NCBI RefSeq assembly: GCF_022825805.1
Contig: NZ_JAJDWC010000083.1
Location: 1-32,282, forward strand
Source of the DNA: Phaeobacter sp.
GTDB lineage: Bacteria > Pseudomonadota > Alphaproteobacteria > Rhodobacterales > Rhodobacteraceae
Length of the DNA stretch: 32,282 nucleotides
Reading direction: 5' to 3'
The number at the start of each line of letters is the position of its first letter. Positions within the stretch are counted from its first letter, which is position 1. Shown piece after piece: positions 7,369 to 15,951 of the stretch. The translations under genes were made by a program, and so were the position numbers. Under the pieces are notes generated by a model. That model searched no databases, was not told where the DNA came from, and worked only from the letters and a program-made list of their open reading frames with translations.

Positions 7369-7708
7369 GGCTCACACCTTCACATCTGATAACGCAGGAC
7401 GCACCGTATACCCTGGCAGCCTCTGCAAAGCACCAGATCGCAGCTAGCGATCCAGGGCATCTGAAAAGATGCAAGTGGCGGGCGTTTTTTCTCTGTCTTT
7501 CTGCTACCCCAAGTTTCAGACCAAGATCCAGACGGACAAAACACCGCAGCCGCTTTTGCAAACCTGGTGCTTTCGGCTTTGTGCCGAATTTCAATAGGGT
7601 TAAGCTCGGACCAAGCGGGTCTGCTCAAATACGCGTGATGCATCTGTCTTCAGACGATTGAGATGCGGCACAGCGCTCTTCAGGGACCCAAGCCAATTGG
7701 AGTGCCGC
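7369..7708. promoter_or_regulatory. Divergent senC/regB control region with two dyad symmetries
   Basis: This 340-base gap has no gene and must hold the divergent promoters. Two perfect dyads stand out: GATCGC-N5-GCGATC (7436-7452, 68 bp before senC) and TTCGGC-N5-GCCGAA (7572-7588, about 120 bp before regB). Both have 6-bp arms and a 5-base spacer. No sequence can be called with confidence as a RegA site or a sigma-70 promoter. AT-rich blocks occur near 7483-7500 and 7585-7605. Confidence 0.5.
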
Positions 7709-9106
7709 ATGAGCCACAGCGATATGACCCTGTTGAGCGGGCAAGAAAGAAGCCACTGGATTCGCCTGCGCACTTTGATCGTGTTGCGCTGGGTTGCGAT
7801 CGCCGGTCAGTTGACAGCCATCACCGTTGCGCAATCGCTCTATAATCTGCAGCTTGAACTCGTGCTCTGCTACATCGCGATTGGCATATCCGTTCTGGGG
7901 AACCTGATTGCGATCATTCTGTTTCCACGGAACAAGCGGCTCTCGGAATTTGAAAACTTCCTGATGGTTTTGTTCGATCTGCTGCAGCTGAATTTTCTTC
8001 TTTATCTCACCGGTGGTTTGAACAATCCCTTTGCGCTTCTGGTGCTTGGTCCGGTCACGATCTCGGCCTCGATGATGCGATTGCGATCAACCCTGATTGT
8101 CGGGGCAACCGCCATCATCCTTGTCACGCTGTTGGCAGAGTTTCATTTGCCGTTGCGCACAGCGCAGGGGTTCATGCTGCGGGTGCCTGATATCTTTGTC
8201 TTTGGCAATTGGACGGCGATTGTGATCGCGGTTTTGTTCATCGGGGCCTATTCCTACAGGATCAGCGCGGAGATCAGATCCATGTCTGACGCGCTTGCAG
8301 CGACCCAGATGGCCCTGTCGCGCGAACAAAAGCTGACAGACCTCGGAGGTGTGGTTGCCGCCGCCGCGCATGAACTGGGCACGCCGCTGGCCACCATCAA
8401 ACTGACCAGCTCAGAATTGATTGATGAATTGGACGACCGTCCAGATCTGCGCGAAGATGCTGCACTGATAAGGGAACAGGCGGACAGATGCCGCGATATC
8501 CTGCGGGACATGGGCCGCGCAGGCAAAGATGACCTGCATCTGCGCCAGGCACCGTTGTCGGCCGTGGTGAATGAAGCCGCCGAACCGCATATGTATCGCG
8601 GCAAGACCGTCCACTACGAAGAGGGCCCAGCCGCAGATGGCGGTCTCCAGCATCCTTCCATTCTGCGACAGCCTGAGATCATACATGGTCTGCGCAACCT
8701 GGTGCAGAATGCTGTTGATTTCGCCCGCAGCACCGTTTGGGTCGAAGCCATATGGGATGACAACACCATCACACTGCGGATCAGCGATGATGGGCGTGGG
8801 TATCCCTCCCATCTCCTCGGGCGTATTGGCGATCCCTTTGTGCGCCGCCGGCGCAGCGAACAGGATCGCGGCCAACGGCCAGAATATGAAGGCATGGGCC
8901 TTGGGTTGTTCATTGCAAAAACACTGCTGGAGCGCAGCGGCGCCCAGCTGGTTTTTGCAAACGGGCTGGATCCCAACCAAACCCTGACCCAAGACCCGAA
9001 AAAACGCGGCGCAATCGTCGAAGTTCGCTGGCCACGAGAGAAGATTGACGCAGCAACGGGCGAAAATGCCGTTCCCCTTGGTGAAAATAAACGTATAGAA
9101 ATTTAA
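7709..9106 (+). CDS. regB: Redox sensor histidine kinase RegB (PrrB)
   Basis: A 465-residue membrane histidine kinase, partner of RegA. About six transmembrane helices (residues 22-180) contain the conserved quinone-pocket motif GGLNNPF (102-108). The H-box AAAAHELGTPLATI places the phosphorylated His at 221, and Cys261 in ADRCRDIL corresponds to the redox-active cysteine of RegB. Then come the N-box GLRNLVQNAVDFA, the G1 box SDDGRGYP and the G2 box GMGLGLFIAKTLL. RegB autophosphorylates when the ubiquinone pool is reduced and passes phosphate to RegA. Start at 7709 is preceded by GGAG at seven bases; a longer frame from 7658 lacks this. Divergent from senC-regA. Confidence 0.97.
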   Translation: MSHSDMTLLSGQERSHWIRLRTLIVLRWVAIAGQLTAITVAQSLYNLQLELVLCYIAIGISVLGNLIAIILFPRNKRLSEFENFLMVLFDLLQLNFLLYLTGGLNNPFALLVLGPVTISASMMRLRSTLIVGATAIILVTLLAEFHLPLRTAQGFMLRVPDIFVFGNWTAIVIAVLFIGAYSYRISAEIRSMSDALAATQMALSREQKLTDLGGVVAAAAHELGTPLATIKLTSSELIDELDDRPDLREDAALIREQADRCRDILRDMGRAGKDDLHLRQAPLSAVVNEAAEPHMYRGKTVHYEEGPAADGGLQHPSILRQPEIIHGLRNLVQNAVDFARSTVWVEAIWDDNTITLRISDDGRGYPSHLLGRIGDPFVRRRRSEQDRGQRPEYEGMGLGLFIAKTLLERSGAQLVFANGLDPNQTLTQDPKKRGAIVEVRWPREKIDAATGENAVPLGENKRIEI

Positions 9107-9128
9107 ATATTCACATTTCGGAAACCAA

Positions 9129-9144
9129 TTAAACTTCGTTTAAC
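9129..9144 (+). promoter_or_regulatory. Putative CtrA box upstream of the divL-like gene
   Basis: The 16 bases TTAAACTTCGTTTAAC contain TTAA (9129-9132), seven bases, then TTAAC (9140-9144), the full CtrA consensus TTAA-N7-TTAAC. The core is also a perfect dyad TTAAAC-TTC-GTTTAA. It lies 22 bases after the regB stop and 45 bases before the divL-like start codon, a usual place for a CtrA-controlled promoter. Binding is inferred from sequence only. Confidence 0.6.
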
Positions 9145-9188
9145 CATTATAGGAACACACTGGCAGCGGTAGGACACTAAAGCAGAGT

Positions 9189-10748
9189 ATGGACATCATG
9201 CAGCATCTCCTCTCCTTGGATTGGGTCGTCTTGGCATTGCTATGTGCGGCCACTGCAGCAGCAGCCGTTTGGTGGCTTGCGCCCAGCGCGCCCTCGCGTG
9301 GCATAGAACAAAATCTGTTGCAGGAGGACGGGCACTCTGACGCCGTATTCTTGTTTGATGACACCACACTCATCGGTTCATCATCCGGAGCGCGCAGATT
9401 CATCGGCGAGCATGGTGAAAACTTCAGCTGGTCCAACCTCAGAGAACAGCTGGCCCGCAGCTATCCTGGCTTGCCGCAGTCCCCTGCGTTTCTCAAGGAT
9501 GTTGGCCCGCTTGTCCTATCCGGAACCGCCAACGCAGAAAGCCGCGAAGCGCTGTGTGAATGGGTCGACGGCGTCACCCGTGTTCAGCTGCGCAGCAACA
9601 CATCTGCAGAGCAGAACCATTCAATCGATCAGGAACTCACGACGCTGCGGTCTGCAGTGCATCAGGCTCCCTACCCTGTTTGGCTGCAATCCGATGATGG
9701 TGCTGTCACCTGGTCCAACCTCGCCTATGATGATCTCAGCCAGAAGATCCGTGGCCGCAACATCGATTTTTCGGACCCGCTGTTCACCAACCTCGAAGAC
9801 CCGATGGCCAGTGGCAAGCCCGAGCGGATCTCCATCCCGCTGCCGGATAGCAAGAAGAAGCTTTGGTACAATATTTCGACCACGGAAACCGAATCCGGCT
9901 GGCTGTGCCACGCCGTTGATGTCAACGCGGTGGTTGATGCGGAAATCGCGCAGCGCAATTTCGTACAAACATTGGCAAAGACCTTTGCCCAACTCTCCAT
10001 CGGTCTGGCCATTTTTGATCGCAACCGCCAGTTGGTTCTATTCAACCCGGTTCTGATCGACCTGACCGCCCTGCCCGCGAACTTTTTGTCGTCCCGCCCC
10101 AATTTGCTGACCTTCTTCGACCGGCTGCGGGACCAACGCATGATGCCGGAGCCGAAGAACTACTCAAGCTGGCGCCATCAGATGGCCGACCTGTTGGAGG
10201 CCGCGGCAGAAGGACGATATCAGGAAACTTGGTCCCTGCCCTCTGGATCCGTCTATTCCGTTTCGGGTCGCCCGCATCCCGATGGCGCAATTGCCTTCCT
10301 GTTCGAAGACATCACCGCTGAAATCACCCTAACCCGGCAGTTCCGATCCGAGCTTGAGATGGGCCAGTCCATCATGGACCAAATGGATGAGGCGATTGCC
10401 GTGTTCGCCAACGATGGCAGCATGACCTTCTCCAACGCCGCCTACCACGAACTGTGGCAGATGGATCCTGACAACAGCTTTGCAAAGATCACGATCATGG
10501 ACAGCAGCCGGGTGTGGCAGGACATGTGCGCCGCGACGCCCGTCTGGGGAGAGATCCGCGATTTCGTCGCCGGTGGTGATGGTCGCGCACCCTGGTGGTC
10601 CCATGTCAAACTGCGCAGTGGCAGCCCGATGATCTGCAAGGTTACCGCCATCCAAAATGGCGCCACCATGGTCAGCTTCCGCTCTCCCGAGGCCGCACTG
10701 GCACCACCTGAACAGGAACGGTTTGCCATAACCAAACAAGACAAATAA
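9189..10748 (+). CDS. divL: DivL-like multi-PAS protein lacking kinase domains
   Basis: A 519-residue protein with one N-terminal membrane helix (about 11-32) and three or four PAS-like units: about 50-130 (degenerate), 148-245 (APYPVWLQSDDGAVTWSN), 255-370 (PAS_7-like, IGLAIFDRNRQLVLFNP) and 380-500 (MDEAIAVFANDGSMTFSN). It ends with no HisKA or HATPase domain. In Caulobacter, DivL is a membrane PAS pseudokinase that steers the CckA-ChpT-CtrA phosphorelay; from memory, Rhodobacter capsulatus has a PAS-only DivL acting on CtrA and gene-transfer-agent production. Architecture, position before tsaE and the CtrA box upstream support orthology. No strong Shine-Dalgarno precedes 9189; the ATG at 9198 is an alternative. 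The hairpin at 10777-10801 ends it. Confidence 0.68.
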   Translation: MDIMQHLLSLDWVVLALLCAATAAAAVWWLAPSAPSRGIEQNLLQEDGHSDAVFLFDDTTLIGSSSGARRFIGEHGENFSWSNLREQLARSYPGLPQSPAFLKDVGPLVLSGTANAESREALCEWVDGVTRVQLRSNTSAEQNHSIDQELTTLRSAVHQAPYPVWLQSDDGAVTWSNLAYDDLSQKIRGRNIDFSDPLFTNLEDPMASGKPERISIPLPDSKKKLWYNISTTETESGWLCHAVDVNAVVDAEIAQRNFVQTLAKTFAQLSIGLAIFDRNRQLVLFNPVLIDLTALPANFLSSRPNLLTFFDRLRDQRMMPEPKNYSSWRHQMADLLEAAAEGRYQETWSLPSGSVYSVSGRPHPDGAIAFLFEDITAEITLTRQFRSELEMGQSIMDQMDEAIAVFANDGSMTFSNAAYHELWQMDPDNSFAKITIMDSSRVWQDMCAATPVWGEIRDFVAGGDGRAPWWSHVKLRSGSPMICKVTAIQNGATMVSFRSPEAALAPPEQERFAITKQDK

Positions 10749-10776
10749 TACCGCTATTCACATCACAGTACGTTGC

Positions 10777-10801
10777 AAAGGCCCGGATCACCCGGGCCTT
10801 T
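10777..10801 (+). terminator. Terminator-like hairpin after the divL-like gene
   Basis: AAAGGCCCGG (10777-10786) pairs perfectly with CCGGGCCTTT (10792-10801) around a 5-base loop, 28 bases after the stop codon. The T-run is short (TTTC). Its presence argues against the longer tsaE reading that starts at 10773 inside it. Confidence 0.72.
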
Positions 10802-10847
10802 CGCGTTCCAGCTTGCAGCTGCCGGACCAGGATGGCATTGTCCAACC

Positions 10848-11336
10848 ATGTCAGCCAGAACACTTCAAATCGCCCTGCCAACACCCGATGTCACAACCGA
10901 TTTCGCAACCACAATTGGCGCCGTCCTGAAACCTGGGGACTGCATCCTGCTGGAAGGTGAAATTGGGGCCGGGAAAACCCATTTTGCCCGCAGCCTGATC
11001 CAATCGCAAATGGCGGTGCCTGAGGATGTGCCATCGCCAACATTTACGCTGGTTCAAACATACGAGCTGCCACGAGGTGAGTATTGGCATGCTGATCTCT
11101 ATCGCCTGTCCGATCTGAACGAGATCGAGGAATTGGGCCTGACCGCTGCATTCGACACCGCAATCTGCCTGATCGAATGGCCCGATCGACTGGATGAACT
11201 GATGCCAAAATCCGCACTGCGGATCACCCTCGCATTGGATCCAGAGGCACAAGATGGGCGCATCGCCACACTGGCAGGCGAAGCATACCGATGGGATGCG
11301 TTAATCCAACAAATTGCAGACACCTATCATGACTGA
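10848..11336 (+). CDS. tsaE: tRNA threonylcarbamoyladenosine biosynthesis ATPase TsaE
   Basis: A 162-residue P-loop ATPase that, with TsaB and TsaD, helps install threonylcarbamoyl on A37 of ANN-decoding tRNAs. The Walker A motif GEIGAGKT (37-44), the SPTFTLVQTYE segment (around 67-77), HADLYRLSD and ICLIEWPDR are all family hallmarks. The start at 10848 gives the usual N-terminus and avoids the terminator hairpin; no good Shine-Dalgarno is visible, so a promoter in 10802-10847 with a short leader is possible. Its last eight bases overlap amgK. The linkage to amgK and murU is common in Alphaproteobacteria and other Proteobacteria, as I recall, though the enzymes act in unrelated pathways. Confidence 0.95.
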   Translation: MSARTLQIALPTPDVTTDFATTIGAVLKPGDCILLEGEIGAGKTHFARSLIQSQMAVPEDVPSPTFTLVQTYELPRGEYWHADLYRLSDLNEIEELGLTAAFDTAICLIEWPDRLDELMPKSALRITLALDPEAQDGRIATLAGEAYRWDALIQQIADTYHD

Positions 11337-12345
11337 AGCTTCTTCCAGAGCGGATCAGATCCAAGCCTTTCTCTCCCAAAGCCATTGGCACAATTGGGAG
11401 CGGACCCCGCTGGCGGGAGATGCCTCCAATCGACGCTACGAACGCCTATTGGGACCAGATGCTGCCTCTGTTGTGTTGATGGACGCAGACCCGAAACGCG
11501 GCGAAGATGTTGTGGCGTTTGTACAAATCGCAGAGTTTCTACGCGCACAGGGGCTGAGTGCTCCGAAGATCTTGGCCCAAGATCCAGACATCGGTGTATT
11601 GATCATCGAAGATCTCGGTGATGGGTTGTTTGCCCGGATGTTTGCCCACGACCCATCGATGCAAGAACCGCTTTACGCGCGTGCAACGGATGTTCTGGTT
11701 GCACTTCATCAGGTGCCACCCCCCGCGCTGGACCCATTGGGTCCGCGCGAAATGGCCGATATGACGCGTATCGCATTTGAAAAATACCGCAGCCCGGACC
11801 AGCCAGCGCCAAGCCCGAAAATCCTGGATCTGTTTACCGATCAACTGGAGGATATCCTGCGCCACACAGTGACCGGTGACATGGTTCTTGTGCAACGCGA
11901 CTATCATGCTGAAAACATGCTGTGGCTTCCGGATCGAACCGGCATCGCGCAGGTTGGATTGCTGGATTTCCAGGATGCCAAGATCGGGCATCGCGCTTAT
12001 GATCTGGTTTCGATGCTGCAGGACGCGAGGCGAGACGTCCCGCCCGAGATCGAAGAACAGATGGTAGATCGCTACATCACGGCAACCGGTGTGGATGGTG
12101 CCGAGTTCCGCAGAGCCTATGCTGTGCTTGGCGTGCAGCGAAACCTGCGCATTTTGGGGGTGTTTGCTCGGCTGTCGCGCGAATACGGCAAACCACACTA
12201 TATCGACTTTGTTCCAAGGGTTTGGGAACACGTCCGCCGGGGTTTGAACCACCCTGCCCTTGCCACCATTGCTGAAACCGTACTGGCAGAACTGCCTGAA
12301 CCCGAACCTGCGTTTCTGCAGTATCTCAAAGGAAATACCCTGTGA
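11329..12345 (+). CDS. amgK: N-acetylmuramate/N-acetylglucosamine kinase AmgK
   Basis: A 338-residue kinase of the aminoglycoside-phosphotransferase fold. Visible are the nucleotide-loop region PLAGDASNRRYERL (27-40), the hinge IIEDLGDGLFARM (92-104), the catalytic loop QRDYHAENMLW (189-199; Asp191, Asn196) and the metal loop LLDFQDAKIGH (211-221; Asp213). AmgK phosphorylates the anomeric hydroxyl of MurNAc and GlcNAc, the first step of the recycling route that bypasses de novo UDP-MurNAc synthesis and confers fosfomycin tolerance in Pseudomonas. The adjacent nucleotidyltransferase, MurU, does the next step, which makes this call much firmer than the fold alone. The ATG at 11329 overlaps tsaE; the murU start overlaps its TGA. 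Confidence 0.86.
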   Translation: MTEASSRADQIQAFLSQSHWHNWERTPLAGDASNRRYERLLGPDAASVVLMDADPKRGEDVVAFVQIAEFLRAQGLSAPKILAQDPDIGVLIIEDLGDGLFARMFAHDPSMQEPLYARATDVLVALHQVPPPALDPLGPREMADMTRIAFEKYRSPDQPAPSPKILDLFTDQLEDILRHTVTGDMVLVQRDYHAENMLWLPDRTGIAQVGLLDFQDAKIGHRAYDLVSMLQDARRDVPPEIEEQMVDRYITATGVDGAEFRRAYAVLGVQRNLRILGVFARLSREYGKPHYIDFVPRVWEHVRRGLNHPALATIAETVLAELPEPEPAFLQYLKGNTL

Positions 12346-13028
12346 CGGCGCCTTCCGTGATGATTTTTGCCGCTGGCTTTGGCACCCGGATGCGACATCT
12401 GACTGCGGATCGCCCAAAACCCATGATCCCGGTCTGCGATCGTCCGTTGATTGACCATGCTCTGTCGCTTGCACAAGAAATCTCGCCCGAAAAAATCGTG
12501 ATCAATACGCATTACAAAGCCGAGGTTTTGCACGCCCATCTCGACCAAACCGATGTCATTATCTGTCACGAAGACGCCGATATCCTCGACACTGGCGGCG
12601 GCTTGCGGAACGCACTTGGACATCTGGGAACAGAACCCGTTCTGACGATGAACCCAGACGTTGTGTGGCGCGGTGCCAATCCGCTCAGCGTCTTGTTGGA
12701 TCATTGGGAGCCTAGCGAAATGGACGCGCTTTTGTGCTGCGTCCCGCTGACCCGAACGATTGGGCGCTCAGCAGGTGGTGACTTTCAAATGGCTGAGGAT
12801 GGCCGTCTGTCTCGCGGTGGCGATTTGGTTTATGGCGGCGTACAGATCCTCAAAACGGATCGGCTTGCCACTGTGCCGGATCAGGTGTTTTCGCTGAACC
12901 GCATCTGGGATCAAATAGCGGCACAAAAGCGGCTCTATGCTGTGGAATATCCCGGCTTTTGGTGTGATGTTGGAACGCCAGAAGGCATTCCATTGGCCGA
13001 GGAGCTGTTGTCGCGAGATGATATTTGA
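12342..13028 (+). CDS. murU: N-acetylmuramate-1-phosphate uridylyltransferase MurU
   Basis: A 228-residue nucleotidyltransferase with the sugar-1-phosphate signature MIFAAGFGTRMRHLT (7-21) followed by PKPMIPV (26-32). Later residues LTMNPDVVWRG (metal-binding Asp in the NPD turn) and FWCDVGTPEG are typical of MurU/RmlA-like enzymes. It converts MurNAc-1-phosphate plus UTP to UDP-MurNAc, completing the AmgK-MurU salvage of wall sugars. The start is GTG, sharing bases with the amgK TGA (GTGA), with AAAGGA eight bases before it. Its 3' end overlaps addB by 11 bases. MltA, encoded further right, is a likely producer of the anhydro-muropeptides that feed this route. Confidence 0.87.
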   Translation: MTAPSVMIFAAGFGTRMRHLTADRPKPMIPVCDRPLIDHALSLAQEISPEKIVINTHYKAEVLHAHLDQTDVIICHEDADILDTGGGLRNALGHLGTEPVLTMNPDVVWRGANPLSVLLDHWEPSEMDALLCCVPLTRTIGRSAGGDFQMAEDGRLSRGGDLVYGGVQILKTDRLATVPDQVFSLNRIWDQIAAQKRLYAVEYPGFWCDVGTPEGIPLAEELLSRDDI

Positions 13029-15951
13029 ACCGCAGCAAAACCCGCGGGTTTTTTCCGTACCCTGCGGCGTCGATTTTCCACAAGCCTTGGTGCAGGGTCT
13101 GTCACAGCGTGCCGCATCCTGTCCGCCAGAGGCAATGGCCCGGGTCGAGTTGATCATCAACACGTCCCGTATGGCGCGGCGGGTGAGAGATCTGTTTGAC
13201 AAAGGCCCTGCATCGTTTCTGCCCAAACTGTCGCTGCTCTCCGACATTGACACCTGGGCCACGCTGAAAGGGTTGCCACCAGCCTTGCCACCGCTGCGCA
13301 GACGGCTGGAATTGTCTCAATTGGTGGCCAAATTGCTGGACGCCCAGCCGGATCTTGCGGCGCGTGCATCGCTCTATGATCTATCGGACAGTCTTGCAGG
13401 CCTGTTCGATGAAATGCAGGGCGAAGGTGTCAGCACCGATACGATCCGTGCGCTGGATGTCACAGATATGTCGGGTCATTGGGCCAGGGCGCAGCAGTTC
13501 ATCGCGATTGCCGATGACTTTGTCAACACCCATGAACATGCCATGGATCCGCAGAAAAGACAGCGCCATGTGGTTCTCGATCTGATTGCTGAATGGCAGC
13601 ACTCTCCACCGCAGCACCCCATCATTCTTGCGGGTTCAACCGGATCGCGCGGCACCACATTGCTGTTGATGGAAGCAATCGCGAAATTGCCACAAGGCGC
13701 GGTGATCCTGCCGGGATTTGATGGTGACCAACCCGAACATGTTTGGTCCTCGCTCGAGGATGCGCTGAGTTCAGAGGACCATCCGCAGTACAGATTTCAC
13801 AAACTGATGCGGGACCTGAACCTTGCTCCATCCGATATTCCGGCATGGACCGCGACCGAACCCGCAGCTCCTGCCCGCAACAAACTTATCTCGCTCGCAT
13901 TGCGCCCAGCGCCTGTCACCGACGCCTGGATGCGCGAGGGGCCGCAACTGCGCGACATAGATATTGCCACCAAAGACATCACTTTGGTCGAGGCCCCGGG
14001 TCCGCGGGCAGAGGCCTTGGCCATTGCGTTACGACTGCGACAAGCCGCTGAGGATGGCCAGACCGCCGCGCTGATCACCCCAGACAGGATGCTGACACGG
14101 CAGGTTTCGGCGGCTTTGGACCGATGGAACATCTTGCCTGATGATTCTGCGGGTCAACCGTTGCAACTGTCACCACCCGGCAGGTTCCTACGCCACGTGG
14201 CCGAGCTGTTCTGTCGACCTCTGCAAGCAGATGCCTTGTTGACGCTGCTGAAACATCCGCTGTGCCATGACGGGGCAGGGCGGGGCGATCACCTGCGCCA
14301 CACACGCGATCTGGAGCTGACCCTGCGCCGCAAGGGACCACCGTTCCCCGATGCTGATAGCTTTGCGAATTTTGCCGTAGGCCGCGATTTGCTGCCGGGT
14401 TGGACCGATTGGCTAGCGCGCTGCTTTGCCGAAAAACCCATTTCCGGCGAGCAGTCCTTAAGCACTTGGATAGCTGCGCTTCGGGATCTGGCTGAAACCA
14501 TCAGCCGCGGCAGTCAACCTTGTGATCAGGGTGGGCTTTGGGACAAGAAAGCGGGTCGCGAAGCGCGGCAGATTGTCGACAACCTGCAAGCTGAAGCCCA
14601 CTATGGCGGCATGATGTCCGCCCGTGATTTTGCTGACCTGCTGCGGGCGCTCCTGTCCCAGGGGGAAGTCAGAGATCGCGACACACCATATGGCTCCATC
14701 TTGATTTGGGGCACATTGGAAGCCCGGGTTCAAGGCGCGGATTTGGTAATCCTGGGTGGGCTCAACGAAGGCAGCTGGCCAGAAGCTGCGTCGCCCGATC
14801 CCTGGCTAAACCGACAGCTGAGACATCAGGCTGGGCTGTTGCTCCCGGAACGACGTATCGGACTGTCAGCGCATGACTTCCAGCAGGCCATTGCGGCGCC
14901 GGAGGTTTGGCTCACACGCGCGGAACGCACCGAGGAGGCCGACACTGTCCCATCACGTTGGCTCAATCGTCTGACCAACCTCATGTCGGGGCTGCCAGGG
15001 CAGGGTGGACCAGAGGCGTTGGCACAGATGCGCGCGCGCGGACAAGAATGGCTTGGGTGGGCGACCGCCCTGGAGGCCCCCACGCCGCTTGCGCCGGCCC
15101 ATCGCCCAGCGCCGAAACCGCCGGTTTCTGCCCGCCCCAGACGGCTGACCATCACCGAAATTCCGCGGCTTATCCGGGACCCCTACGCCATCTACGCCAA
15201 ACATGTGCTTCGGCTCCGACCGCTGGACCCATTGGTGCAGGAACCCGACGCCCTATTGCGCGGCATTGTGGTTCACAAGATTTTCGAAGTGTTTATCCAA
15301 ACCACTCTCAAAGATCCCAGTACGCTGGAGGTCGATCATTTTCTGCACCGCGCTGCAGAGGAGCTGGATACACATGTGCCTTGGCCCCTTGCGCGCGCGC
15401 TTTGGATGGCAAGGCTGGAGCGAATTGCCCCTGATTTCATCCAGGCGGAACAAGAACGCCAAAACCGCGCCAGACCATCCGGGTTTGAAATCCCGGGCAG
15501 AATCCAAGTCAGCCCATATGATTTTGAAATCGCGGGCACCGCAGATCGGATCGACGTGGACGACAAAGGTGGATTGCATCTGTTCGACTATAAAACAGGG
15601 GATCCACCATCTGAAAACCAACAGAAAGCGTTTGAAAAGCAACTGTTGATCGAAGCAGCCATGGCCGAAAGAGGTGCATTTGCCAAATTTGGGGCAGGGC
15701 GCGTCGAACGCGCGCTGTTTCTTGGCCTGAAGCCACCGGTCAAAGAGGTTCCCGCCCCGCTGCACGATGAACCACCCGCCAAAGTTTGGGCAGAACTACA
15801 GAAGTTAATTGGCGCTTATTTTGAGCAAGACCAAGGATATAGCAGCCGGCGCATGGTATTTCAGGACACCCAGACGGGGGACTATGATCATCTTGCCCGA
15901 TATGGTGAATGGGACCGCAGTGCCCCCCCTGTGTCGGAGCTGCTGACATGA
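13018..15951 (+). CDS. addB: Double-strand break repair protein AddB
   Basis: A 977-residue subunit of the AddAB helicase-nuclease that processes double-strand ends for RecA loading at Chi-like sites. The N-terminal part resembles an inactivated UvrD-type helicase: it opens with FSVPCGVDFPQALVQGL and lacks a proper Walker A loop. A conserved WGTLEARVQGADLVILGGLNEGSWP segment (split here as WGTLEARVQ and LVILGGLNEG, around 563-583) is typical. The C-terminal RecB-type nuclease holds FDYKTGDPP with catalytic Asp857 and Lys859. There are no cysteines in the C-terminal half, so the iron-sulfur staple of Bacillus AddB is absent. Start at 13018 overlaps murU; a frame opening at 12937 is not used. 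Confidence 0.95.
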   Translation: MIFEPQQNPRVFSVPCGVDFPQALVQGLSQRAASCPPEAMARVELIINTSRMARRVRDLFDKGPASFLPKLSLLSDIDTWATLKGLPPALPPLRRRLELSQLVAKLLDAQPDLAARASLYDLSDSLAGLFDEMQGEGVSTDTIRALDVTDMSGHWARAQQFIAIADDFVNTHEHAMDPQKRQRHVVLDLIAEWQHSPPQHPIILAGSTGSRGTTLLLMEAIAKLPQGAVILPGFDGDQPEHVWSSLEDALSSEDHPQYRFHKLMRDLNLAPSDIPAWTATEPAAPARNKLISLALRPAPVTDAWMREGPQLRDIDIATKDITLVEAPGPRAEALAIALRLRQAAEDGQTAALITPDRMLTRQVSAALDRWNILPDDSAGQPLQLSPPGRFLRHVAELFCRPLQADALLTLLKHPLCHDGAGRGDHLRHTRDLELTLRRKGPPFPDADSFANFAVGRDLLPGWTDWLARCFAEKPISGEQSLSTWIAALRDLAETISRGSQPCDQGGLWDKKAGREARQIVDNLQAEAHYGGMMSARDFADLLRALLSQGEVRDRDTPYGSILIWGTLEARVQGADLVILGGLNEGSWPEAASPDPWLNRQLRHQAGLLLPERRIGLSAHDFQQAIAAPEVWLTRAERTEEADTVPSRWLNRLTNLMSGLPGQGGPEALAQMRARGQEWLGWATALEAPTPLAPAHRPAPKPPVSARPRRLTITEIPRLIRDPYAIYAKHVLRLRPLDPLVQEPDALLRGIVVHKIFEVFIQTTLKDPSTLEVDHFLHRAAEELDTHVPWPLARALWMARLERIAPDFIQAEQERQNRARPSGFEIPGRIQVSPYDFEIAGTADRIDVDDKGGLHLFDYKTGDPPSENQQKAFEKQLLIEAAMAERGAFAKFGAGRVERALFLGLKPPVKEVPAPLHDEPPAKVWAELQKLIGAYFEQDQGYSSRRMVFQDTQTGDYDHLARYGEWDRSAPPVSELLT

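Noticed and set aside
7369..7708. RegA binding sites by consensus
   Set aside because: The consensus is loose and GC-rich, and several weak matches occur by chance; none is better than the rest.
11539..12474. A 311-codon minus-strand frame over amgK and murU
   Set aside because: Antisense shadow of two genes with clear motifs; composition rich in Gln, His and Arg is typical of reverse-strand translation.
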